From positions 75,868-139,867 of the forward strand of contig JAVBKU010000003.1 of assembly GCA_031553875.1 (NCBI GenBank): a DNA stretch of 64,000 nt, in the 5' to 3' direction. Below are positions 34,334 through 42,056 of the stretch, one piece after another. The notes under the pieces were generated by a model. That model ran no database searches and was not told the DNA's origin. It was given only the letters and a program-made list of their open reading frames with translations. The stretch comes from JAVBKU01 sp031553875. GTDB lineage: Bacteria; Bacteroidota; Bacteroidia; Bacteroidales; Rikenellaceae. The translations under genes and the position numbers were made by a program. The first letter of the stretch is position 1. Each line of letters opens with the position of its first letter.

Positions 34334-34978
34334 CTATTTTTTCAGTTCGTCTGTTATTATATGCGCCTCAGCGAACGGGTAGTGTGGCATTCCCTCTATC
34401 GTTACGGCTTTGTCGCCCCAATATGCGGCCATATTGGCGGGAGGGAATATCTCGTCGGAGGAGCCTATAATGGCCTTATACCATTGTATGCGCGGCTCGT
34501 ACGGCCTGGAAGATTCCTCTCCCAGATACTCGAGTTCTGCTATCATGGCTTCGGTGTCGCGGCTTGCGTGTATCGCGGCTGCCATATCGTATGACGCACC
34601 GTAGGCCCTGCGGAAGAATCCATCGAGGCCTGCCCTGCGGAAACCCCGGACAGTCATATCGAAAGCCCTGCAGGGGATGCCGTAGATATCGTCAACTGGC
34701 TTTGGCGTGCCGTTTAAAGCCACAGCCCGGTATATAGGAATATCGCCAATGATCCGTTCTGCCGCCCACACCCCGAACGACCAGGCGAACAGGTACACCC
34801 GAAGGTAACCTTTAGCCGCCTCAGGGTCGAGCTGCTCTACTCCCCGGTAATCATACACAGTTAAAATGTCGAAGCCCTCGGAGGGTATATGGCTGACTAT
34901 TCCAGGCTCACACCCCCAGCCGAGAGCATAGATTATAAGATCGCGGCTTCTCTCGCGCTTTATCCAATCCTGCCGCAT
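34334..34978 (-). CDS. bioG: Pimeloyl-ACP methyl ester esterase, BioG family
   Basis: 214 residues of the DUF452/BioG alpha-beta hydrolase family. Nucleophile Ser67 in LFAWSFGVWAA, the tryptophan-rich early LGWGCEP and a C-terminal His in MPHYPF/AEAHI region. Removes the methyl group put on by BioC, ending pimeloyl chain growth. Overlaps bioF by 19 bp. Confidence 0.88.
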   Translation of the reverse strand: MRQDWIKRERSRDLIIYALGWGCEPGIVSHIPSEGFDILTVYDYRGVEQLDPEAAKGYLRVYLFAWSFGVWAAERIIGDIPIYRAVALNGTPKPVDDIYGIPCRAFDMTVRGFRRAGLDGFFRRAYGASYDMAAAIHASRDTEAMIAELEYLGEESSRPYEPRIQWYKAIIGSSDEIFPPANMAAYWGDKAVTIEGMPHYPFAEAHIITDELKK

Positions 34979-36282
34979 AACGCCTTGAATTTGCTAATGT
35001 CTTCATCATCGAGAGCTGCGCTAAGCGACACTCTCACCCTCGCCGCTCCTTGCGGTACGGTAGGGTAACGTACCGGTGTCACCCAGAATCCTTCGTCCAC
35101 AAACTTCCGTGCCATATCTATGGCCGCATGGTTTTCGCCCGCCATAACAGGCATTATCTGCGTGGCCGACGGCGAATTATCGAGGTCCTTTATAATCTCC
35201 TTCAGTCGCCTCCGGCGTTCATCCAATACAGTCTGGTTTTCGAGCAGGAACAACGTCCACATAAGGCTCACCGGCGGCAGGGCCGTGGAGAATATCAGCG
35301 GCCGCATCCTATTCACAAGCACCTCCTTGGTAAGCGGGTTGCATATCACCGCCGCGCCTACCGAGGCCATAGCCTTGCCGAATGTGCAGATTATTATATC
35401 GAACGTGTCGGTCAATCCCTCCGCCGCAGCAAGTCCCGTCCCAGAGGGGCCGAACACGCCGAAGGCATGCGCCTCATCGAGATAGAGCTTAACGCCGTAT
35501 TTATTTTTCAGATCGTAAAGTGCCTGCAGATCGGCCCGGTCGCCGTCCATGCTGAACACCGACTCGGTAACGACCCATATATCGCGGTATTTGTCCCTAT
35601 TGACGGTTATGAGTTTTTCAAGGTGTCCCATGTCGTTATGGGCGAAACGCAGGTGGTCGGCGTCCGACAAGCGCAGGGCGTCGATAAGGCTGGCGTGTAC
35701 GAGCTTGTCGGCTATAATAAGGTCGCCCTTGGATGCGATAGCCGGGAGTATTCCCGTATTAGCATGGTAGCCCGAGCCGAGCACCAACGCCGCACGGCCT
35801 CCGAACATACCGGACAATGCCCCCTCCAACAAGGCGTATTCGGGGCTGTTGCCTGTCATAAGGCGTGAGGAGGGGTTGCTCATAAGCAGGCGGGCGGAAT
35901 GGCCCCTATCGGAGGATCGCCTTGCCGACCCGCCTCGTGAAGCCGCTGGGATAACGGTAGAGCCGTGACCGCAGGGTAGAGGGGCGCCATTACCGCCAGA
36001 TGGGATCCCGAATAGATCGATCATCGTGTCGTCGTCGCCTTCGCCATTCCAGATAGCCTCGCCGCCCCCCATTGCCTCTGTTCCGAGCCATGTATCGGCA
36101 TTATCCATAAGCCACTTGGCAAAACGTCCCTGTAGATCCGTGGCTCCGATTCCCAGGTAGTCGTTCGACGACATATTCACATACCGTCGCCCGTCGTATT
36201 CTATATATTTACCGTAGCAAGCTGTGCTCTTCAGCTCTCTAAGATTACCCTCTGAATTCAGTTTACTAAGCAGTTCTTCCAT
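34960..36282 (-). CDS. bioF: 8-amino-7-oxononanoate synthase with an unusual insertion
   Basis: PLP-dependent alpha-oxoamine synthase joining pimeloyl-ACP (or CoA) and alanine. Recognisable by SSNDYLGIG (38-46), PSSRLMTGNSPEY (137-149), YLDEAHAFGVFG and the PLP lysine K303 in CTFGKAMASVGA. It has 440 residues against about 385 normally: between DYLG and the SSRLMTG motif there are ~94 residues instead of ~30. The extra part (about 71-130) is rich in Gly, Ser, Arg and Asp (GEGDDD, SGGNGAPLP, SRGGSARRSS). In frame and without stops. 4 bp after mqnD. Confidence 0.88.
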   Translation of the reverse strand: MEELLSKLNSEGNLRELKSTACYGKYIEYDGRRYVNMSSNDYLGIGATDLQGRFAKWLMDNADTWLGTEAMGGGEAIWNGEGDDDTMIDLFGIPSGGNGAPLPCGHGSTVIPAASRGGSARRSSDRGHSARLLMSNPSSRLMTGNSPEYALLEGALSGMFGGRAALVLGSGYHANTGILPAIASKGDLIIADKLVHASLIDALRLSDADHLRFAHNDMGHLEKLITVNRDKYRDIWVVTESVFSMDGDRADLQALYDLKNKYGVKLYLDEAHAFGVFGPSGTGLAAAEGLTDTFDIIICTFGKAMASVGAAVICNPLTKEVLVNRMRPLIFSTALPPVSLMWTLFLLENQTVLDERRRRLKEIIKDLDNSPSATQIMPVMAGENHAAIDMARKFVDEGFWVTPVRYPTVPQGAARVRVSLSAALDDEDISKFKALCGRIG

Positions 36283-36286
36283 ACGC

Positions 36287-37087
36287 TTACACGAAGATTT
36301 TATCCGCCTCGCATCCCGTCAGGGCGCACACGGCCTCCCTGCCGATACTTCCCAGCGATATGGAATATTCATTGACGAACAGAGCGATATGTTGCCGCAT
36401 CACCTCTATATCCATCTCCTGCGCGTGGGCGCGGACAAATTTTTCCGACGCTCCAGGATTGGCCATGGCGTACTCCACGCTCCGGCGAAGCACGCGTTCG
36501 CATTTGTGTTGCACCTCCTCAGGCAGGCCCGCCCGTACGGCTATAACTCCAAGGGGTAGAGACATTTCCGTCCTGCGTTCCCACTCCACGCCCAGGTCAG
36601 CCACAAGCTTAAGCCCCTTGTTCTTGTACGTGAACCGCCCCTCGTGTATCAGCACCCCCGCGTCGCGTTCGCCAGAGAACACCACATCGACAATGTCCGA
36701 AAACAGGTAATAACCCTTGCGTGTAGCCTCAGGAAAGAGCCTGTTCATAAGCATATTAGCCGTGGTATGTTCGCCTGGCAGGGCAATGGAGGCGTGGGCA
36801 ATCTCGTCGGGGTATATCTTGTGGCGGCTGACCAATAGGGGGCCGTTGCCGCGCCCGAGGGCCGCCCCGCTGTCGAGTATCTTATATTTACCTGCCAATT
36901 GGGGAATTATGGCACAGCTTATCTTCGATACGTCCGCCGCTTGGGCTATAGCCGCACGGTTTAGTTCCTCTATGTCTGCCATCGATAGGTCGAATTCCAA
37001 TCCTTCCGTGTCCACTCGCCCGTTCAGCAGGGCCTCGAACATGAAAGTGTCGTTGGGGCAGGGCGATATGCTAAGCGTTAATTTCAT
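36287..37087 (-). CDS. mqnD: 1,4-dihydroxy-6-naphthoate synthase
   Basis: 266 residues of the MqnA/MqnD periplasmic-binding-like fold. The opening SISPCPNDTFMFEALL is the MqnD signature; GRGNGPLLVSR and SIALPGEHTTANML follow. Cleaves cyclic dehypoxanthine futalosine in the futalosine route to menaquinone. Its start overlaps mqnB by 17 bp. Confidence 0.9.
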   Translation of the reverse strand: MKLTLSISPCPNDTFMFEALLNGRVDTEGLEFDLSMADIEELNRAAIAQAADVSKISCAIIPQLAGKYKILDSGAALGRGNGPLLVSRHKIYPDEIAHASIALPGEHTTANMLMNRLFPEATRKGYYLFSDIVDVVFSGERDAGVLIHEGRFTYKNKGLKLVADLGVEWERRTEMSLPLGVIAVRAGLPEEVQHKCERVLRRSVEYAMANPGASEKFVRAHAQEMDIEVMRQHIALFVNEYSISLGSIGREAVCALTGCEADKIFV

Positions 37088-37649
37088 CTATCAGCTTTCT
37101 GAGGCTCACGGCCAGGTTATCGAGGGCCAGTTCCATATTCCACGAGGAGCGGTCGGTGGATACTATGTTGGACACGGTACGCAGTTCCAGAAAACGCGCC
37201 TGAGACTGCTGGCACACGTAGAAGAATGCCGCCCCCTCCATATTCTCTATCTGCGCCCCGGCGGGATCTATCAGCGGCGAGGCCGCTACGGACACACTGT
37301 TGCTATCCACAGCACGAAAACCTGTGCCTTCGGGAATGTAGGGGCACGTTATCTTATCTCCGAACTTAGGTTTAAAACCCTCCGTAGTCATCACACCCAT
37401 ATCGGCGGGAGTTTCGCTGCCTACCAGCACGCTGTCGCCCACTTTCAGCCCGCTGCCTTCGTACGCCCCGGCAATACCTGCGAGGATCACCTCTTCGCTG
37501 TCATACAGGTCGATATAGCGGGTGGCGTTGTAGGCGGTTTTGACCATGCCTATACCCGTCACGGCTATATTTACGTTATGCAGGCCGTGGGGCATGAAAC
37601 GCTCGATCTCCATGAATGTAGGGACGAGTATGAGTATCTTCTTTGACAT
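37071..37649 (-). CDS. mqnB: Futalosine hydrolase
   Basis: 192 residues of the nucleoside-phosphorylase fold, shorter than PNP enzymes, with ILVPTFMEIERF, VTGIGMVKTAYNATRYID, LAGIAGAYEGSGLKVGD and the nucleoside-binding IENMEGAAFFYVC. Position next to mqnD makes futalosine hydrolase the likely activity (removing hypoxanthine from futalosine) rather than MTA/SAH nucleosidase. Starts 6 bp after the rsh stop codon. Confidence 0.88.
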   Translation of the reverse strand: MSKKILILVPTFMEIERFMPHGLHNVNIAVTGIGMVKTAYNATRYIDLYDSEEVILAGIAGAYEGSGLKVGDSVLVGSETPADMGVMTTEGFKPKFGDKITCPYIPEGTGFRAVDSNSVSVAASPLIDPAGAQIENMEGAAFFYVCQQSQARFLELRTVSNIVSTDRSSWNMELALDNLAVSLRKLIDEINA

Positions 37650-37655
37650 GACTGT

Positions 37656-39836
37656 CTAATTATTTACCCTGTAAACTTTTATCACGCCCTTGATCTTCAG
37701 GAGCGAGTATATAACCGTATCGACCACCTGCGTACTTGTCACCTCCAAGTTCACCAGCCCCGAAAGACTGCCGCCCGAGGAATTGAGGCTCATGGAGCGG
37801 ATATTGATCTTCAGGTCGCGGTTTATCACTTCGGCGATGCGGTTAACCAAGCCCACCGAGTCCTCCGCCATAACCCTCACCGTGGCGATGAACGACCCCT
37901 TCTGTGCTCCGCTGTGCCACTTGGCAGGGAGCACACGGTAGGGATAGCGTTCCCTCAGGCGCGCGGCATTGGGGCAGTCGGTGCGGTGGATGGTGATACC
38001 GGTGCTGATGGTGGTGAAGCCGAACACCTCGTCGCCGTAAATCGGGTTGCAGCATTTGGCCAGCTTGTACTCCACGCCCCGCAGCGTCTCGTCGATAATG
38101 AGGGCGTCGTCCGACTCCTTAACGGCCTTCACCTGCACCTCCTTACGCGGAGCCATCTCTGCCGTCTCGCCGTTTATGTGGCGGGTCAGGAGCTCCTTTA
38201 TGTCGCCTATGACTATTTTCTGGTCGGCTATCTGGCTGTATAATTCGGTGCCGGTCTTGAGTTTGAAGGTCTTGCAGAGGAATGTCACCGCCTCGTCCAT
38301 GGTGATGGCGAGCTTCCAGTTCTTTATCTTGCGCTCCAATTCCTCGCGTCCAAGGTTGGCGGCCCGGGCCTGCTCCTCGCGTATGTAGGCCTTGATCTTG
38401 TTGCGGGCCTTGCTGGTGACCACGAACCCCAGCCAGTCCGGCTTGGGCTTCTGGTTCTTCGATGTGGTGATCTCCACGATGTCGCCACCGTGGAGTACCT
38501 CGCGCAAGGGGACGTTCCGGTGGTTGATCTTCCCTCCCGTACAGGTCGAGCCCAGGTCGGTGTGTATGTCGAAAGCGAAGTCGAGCACCGTCGCCCCCTC
38601 GGGGAGCTTACGCAGGTCGCCGTTGGGCGTGAACACGAATATCTCGGCCGAGGACAACCGTGCATCGAACTTCTCGGCTATGGATTGCGTCTCGGTGGTC
38701 TCTATGATGTTACGCAGGTGCATGAACCACTCCTCCGTGCCCATCGACGTACCCTGCACGCCCTTGTATTTCCAGTGCGCCGCCACGCCCCTTTCGGCCA
38801 CCTCGTCCATGCGTTCGGAGCGTATCTGTATCTCCACCCACTTACCGTCTTTGGTCACGACCGTGGTGTGCAGCGATTCGTAGCCGTTGGACTTGGGTAT
38901 GGAAATCCAGTCCCTGAGCCTGTCGGGGTTGGGAGTGTAGAAGTCGGTCACTATGGAGTATATACCCCAGCACTGCGCCTTCTCCTGCTCGCGTGGGCAG
39001 TCTATCACGATACGCAGGGCGAAGAGGTCGTACACCTCGTCGAACGTGATGCCCATCTTACGCATCTTGCGCCATATCGAGTATGCCGACTTGGTGCGGC
39101 TCTTGATATGGTATTTTATCCCCTGCTGGCGAAGTTTTTCTTCGACAGGAGAGAGGAATCCTGCGATGAACTGCTCGCGCTCGGCAGCGCTCTCGGCCAG
39201 GCGCTTGGTGATATGGGCGTATTCCTGCGGCTCGAGATAGCTCAGGGAGATATCCTCAAGCTCCGACTTTATGGTGTAGAGACCCAACTTGTGGGCGATC
39301 TGGGCGTAGAGGTTGAGGCTCTCCCACGCCTTCTTGGCCTGTTTGTCCTTGGGGAATATATTCAATATCCTCATCACTTCAAGCCTATCGGCCAGCTTGA
39401 TGAGTATCACGCGCGGGTCGGTGGAGTAGGAGACTATCAGCTCGCGGAAGTTGTCGATCTGCTCATTGGATACCTTGGTGTCGACGTCGGATATATTGCA
39501 CAGGCCCGACACTATCGACCCCACGGCATCGCCGAAACGTTCCTTAAGCTCCCCGGGGCTGACCAGCTTGAGCCTTACGGCGTCGTGGAGCAGGGTGGAG
39601 ATCACGGAGTTACGCCCGAGGCCTATCTCGTCGATCACGATCAGTGCCGTGTTTATCGAGTGGGCCACAAGAGGCGAGGAGTCGTAGCGGGTGAGGCCGT
39701 CGAGCTTATCGCAGGCAAGCTCCAATGCCTCTACCACCTGCGCGTAACTCTGGGGGCTGAAGTACACTTCGGCCCTCTCGAGGAACTTGCTGTAATATCT
39801 CTCTCCGGTCTTTATCTCTTTGCCTAAGGTGTTCAT
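37656..39836 (-). CDS. rsh: Bifunctional (p)ppGpp synthetase/hydrolase (Rsh)
   Basis: 726 residues. HD hydrolase domain with H59 (SPLVAHS), H84-D85 (LLHDAVRLK) and KLADRLEVM; synthetase domain with RTKSAYSIWRKM, DLFALRIVID and PKSNGYESLHTTV; TGS domain (LRKLPEGATVLDFAFDIHTD); C-terminal zinc-finger-like CCNPIYGD and an ACT domain. The HD residues are intact, so hydrolysis as well as synthesis is likely. Head of the rsh-mqnB-mqnD-bioF-bioG-bioC run. Often labelled relA or spoT. Confidence 0.93.
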   Translation of the reverse strand: MNTLGKEIKTGERYYSKFLERAEVYFSPQSYAQVVEALELACDKLDGLTRYDSSPLVAHSINTALIVIDEIGLGRNSVISTLLHDAVRLKLVSPGELKERFGDAVGSIVSGLCNISDVDTKVSNEQIDNFRELIVSYSTDPRVILIKLADRLEVMRILNIFPKDKQAKKAWESLNLYAQIAHKLGLYTIKSELEDISLSYLEPQEYAHITKRLAESAAEREQFIAGFLSPVEEKLRQQGIKYHIKSRTKSAYSIWRKMRKMGITFDEVYDLFALRIVIDCPREQEKAQCWGIYSIVTDFYTPNPDRLRDWISIPKSNGYESLHTTVVTKDGKWVEIQIRSERMDEVAERGVAAHWKYKGVQGTSMGTEEWFMHLRNIIETTETQSIAEKFDARLSSAEIFVFTPNGDLRKLPEGATVLDFAFDIHTDLGSTCTGGKINHRNVPLREVLHGGDIVEITTSKNQKPKPDWLGFVVTSKARNKIKAYIREEQARAANLGREELERKIKNWKLAITMDEAVTFLCKTFKLKTGTELYSQIADQKIVIGDIKELLTRHINGETAEMAPRKEVQVKAVKESDDALIIDETLRGVEYKLAKCCNPIYGDEVFGFTTISTGITIHRTDCPNAARLRERYPYRVLPAKWHSGAQKGSFIATVRVMAEDSVGLVNRIAEVINRDLKINIRSMSLNSSGGSLSGLVNLEVTSTQVVDTVIYSLLKIKGVIKVYRVNN

Positions 39837-39899
39837 GGGTCGGTGCGGGTAATTATTCAGAAGGACTAATATGTTTTTTGCGGTATCTTTATTTGCCTT

Positions 39900-40053
39900 C
39901 CTACTTTTGGCATTGCCCCAAAAGTAGGCAAAAGGTCTAGCCGCGTCTTCTGCCGGGGTCTCTTCCGGGAGCTTCCCTCGTTACACGATAACTGAGGGTG
40001 ATCTCCCTCACGAGACCTATTCCCGGCAGAAGCCTGAAGCGGCGGACTATTTT
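39900..40053. repeat. Dispersed 154 bp repeat, family 2, copy A
   Basis: Begins with a perfect 10 bp hairpin CTACTTTTGG/CCAAAAGTAG (39901-39927), then GCAAAAGGTCTAGCCGC. A larger inverted repeat pairs CTTCTGCCGGGG with CCCGGCAGAAG and TCTC with GAGA. Copy B at 52617-52770 has the same orientation and length with about ten differences. Occupies the middle of the 342 bp spacer upstream of rsh; the flanks show nothing else except the terminator at 40131. Confidence 0.88.
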
Positions 40054-40130
40054 GCTGTCCTTAATGTTGCATTGACATATACACATTAATTCTCGCTCTA
40101 GTGTAACTTTGTATGTTGGTCCCTGTTCAA

Positions 40131-40161
40131 AAATAAGGGGGCCGCGTTTCCGACAGCCCCC
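40131..40161 (-). terminator. Terminator of the coiled-coil protein gene
   Basis: GGGGGC/GCCCCC stem (40137-40142, 40156-40161) followed on the minus strand by TTATTTTTG; 17 bp after the stop codon. Confidence 0.65.
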
Positions 40162-40178
40162 CGCGTTTTACATCGCCT

Positions 40179-41084
40179 TTAGCGTAGGATTATCTCGCTG
40201 CTGCCTATGAGATATCCATCCATGTATATCATTACCTTGTACTTACCGCCCACGATGCCCGAGCCGTTGTAATAGACGCTCACGGGGAGATCCTGGTTCT
40301 GGTAGTCGATCTGGCGGCTGGCCGAATAGGTTATCCTGTCGCCCTCGAAGTCGAATGTCGCTTCGAGCGAGCTCGCCATCACGTAGCCGTCGGGGCCTAT
40401 CACGCGGGCGTATACTTCCCTCTGTCCGGGTTGAGCCAGTTCGTTGGACGACAGCACGAAGTCGACTCTCAGGCGCGCGGCTCTGCTTGCCCTGGTCACT
40501 TCCCTGTCGCTATTGGAGAGGGCTTTGAGGGCTATATCGCGGGCCCTGATCACGGCGCCCTTGCGTATCTTGGTCGAAAGCTCCTGTGCCTTTTCCTCGG
40601 CCATATCGGCGCGGAGGCGTTGCGACGTCACCTGCTTGCGGTAATCAACGTTCTCGGCCACGAGCCTCTGGTTCATCCTGTTGAGCGAGTCGATCTGCTT
40701 CACGTAGCCGCGCATCACCACGCGCAGGGTACCCAGTTCCTTTTCATAACGCTTGATCTTAGCGTAACTCAAACGACGCTCTTTTGTAAGCTGGGTGAGC
40801 AGGGAGTCTGCCTTGCCACGCTCTATGTCGAGGCTACGGCTTATGGTGTCGTTCTCGGTCTTTATCTGGTCGTACTCGGTCATGAGCATGCCGATGCGGT
40901 TGGTAAGCGTGTCACGTTCCTCTGCGAACTCCTTGCGCATCGAACGTACCTGCGAGAAGTACATGAACGAGAGCGCCCCGAGTATGAGGGCAAGTATCAC
41001 TATCATTATCTTCAGCCCTTTGACGGACTTATCGCCGCTATTTTGGCTGTTGTAGTTGTCGTAATCCTGATTGTAGTCTTCCAT
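40179..41084 (-). CDS. Membrane-anchored coiled-coil protein of unknown function
   Basis: 301 residues, not recognised as a named family. Acidic/Asn-Tyr-rich start (MEDYNQDYDNYNSQNSGDKS), one membrane helix (24-44, IMIVILALILGALSFMYFS), a periplasmic coiled coil of about 45-175 rich in E, R, K, L, then a beta-rich C-terminal domain (about 195-300) ending GKYKVMIYMDGYLIGSSEIILR. Topology suggests a bridge from inner membrane into the periplasm. Separate transcription unit between rsh and the DUF3108 gene. Confidence 0.7.
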   Translation of the reverse strand: MEDYNQDYDNYNSQNSGDKSVKGLKIMIVILALILGALSFMYFSQVRSMRKEFAEERDTLTNRIGMLMTEYDQIKTENDTISRSLDIERGKADSLLTQLTKERRLSYAKIKRYEKELGTLRVVMRGYVKQIDSLNRMNQRLVAENVDYRKQVTSQRLRADMAEEKAQELSTKIRKGAVIRARDIALKALSNSDREVTRASRAARLRVDFVLSSNELAQPGQREVYARVIGPDGYVMASSLEATFDFEGDRITYSASRQIDYQNQDLPVSVYYNGSGIVGGKYKVMIYMDGYLIGSSEIILR

Positions 41085-41196
41085 TGTATAGAGAGTATTT
41101 TATTGCATGTTAAACAAAAACGGGGCCGTTCCTCCAGCTGGGACCACCGCTGTAGCGGCGTATCCCCACAAATATACGAATTTATTGGAAACGGCC

Positions 41197-42018
41197 TTAC
41201 TTTATTTTACTGCTTAGAGGGAATTTCAGGTTCTTCGCTTCGAGCAGGCGGGCCTGTACCGAACCCACCTTTATGGGCGATTCCAGATAGAGTGGTATTT
41301 TGTTGAGGTCGTCGGATATCCAGAGGAACATCTCGCTGCCATCGTCGAAGCCCTCGCCTGTGCTGGTTACCAGCGTACAGGCGAATTTCAGCGTGCGGAA
41401 CGTCCCCAAACCCTTTATCTGCTTGGTCTCACGCTTTATAAAACGGTAGTTGAGCACCCTGACAGTATCCTCCAGCACGATATGCGACTGCATCGGATTA
41501 CCGTCGGTAAAGGCCGATAGGTCTCTGTTGCGCAGGCCGTAGAACAGCGACAAGGCGTCGTAGCTGTCTGTGGTAAGCGGAAGTGTCTTTTCCGTATTGT
41601 TTGTGCGTTTGTGATTGCGGTATGCCGAGTGGGCCAGATACTCATCCCAGTTGAAAAGCACGCGGCTCGAGAAACGGTACTTGGCCTCGCGTATCTCGGC
41701 CTTGGCCTCTATGGGGCGGAAGACAAGCGTGTCTATCCACGTGTCGTAGACGTCCTTCATGTCGAAGAACCACTTGTAGAAGGGGTAGGTGGTTCCCGTG
41801 CCGGTGATACGGTAGGTCTGTTCTCCCTTGCGGCGGTCCTTGTTCACTGCGAGGGTCACGCCGGCAACGTCGGTCATGATGAATCCCACCTTGTAGCTCA
41901 CGGCATAGGAGAGGGATTCACCGCTTTTGTAGGCGGGTATTCTGCTCGCGGGTTGGGCTACGAGGCCAGAGCAGAAAAGCGTTACGAATAACGATATAAG
42001 CAATAGGGGACGTGTCAT
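41197..42018 (-). CDS. DUF3108 family exported protein
   Basis: 273 residues with a signal peptide (1-21, FVTLFCSGLVAQ). The mature protein is beta-rich with the DUF3108 hallmarks: YKSGESLSYAVSYKVGFI near the start, GTTYPFYKWFFDMKD, and SEMFLWISDDLNKIPLYLES near the end. The fold resembles a single-sheet barrel; role unknown, possibly envelope polysaccharide or lipid related. 38 bp after recG, so perhaps in the same unit. Confidence 0.8.
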   Translation of the reverse strand: MTRPLLLISLFVTLFCSGLVAQPASRIPAYKSGESLSYAVSYKVGFIMTDVAGVTLAVNKDRRKGEQTYRITGTGTTYPFYKWFFDMKDVYDTWIDTLVFRPIEAKAEIREAKYRFSSRVLFNWDEYLAHSAYRNHKRTNNTEKTLPLTTDSYDALSLFYGLRNRDLSAFTDGNPMQSHIVLEDTVRVLNYRFIKRETKQIKGLGTFRTLKFACTLVTSTGEGFDDGSEMFLWISDDLNKIPLYLESPIKVGSVQARLLEAKNLKFPLSSKIK

Positions 42019-42056
42019 ACTTGGGATTTATAATCGTGACAAATTTAAGCAGCTTC

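Noticed and set aside
35893..36072. Frameshift or fused gene in bioF
   Set aside because: No stop or frame change is seen on either side; all BioF motifs stay in one frame, so an in-frame insertion is the better reading.
38490..39827. 445-codon plus-strand open frame
   Set aside because: Antisense of rsh; no domain, unusual Leu/His/Gly composition.
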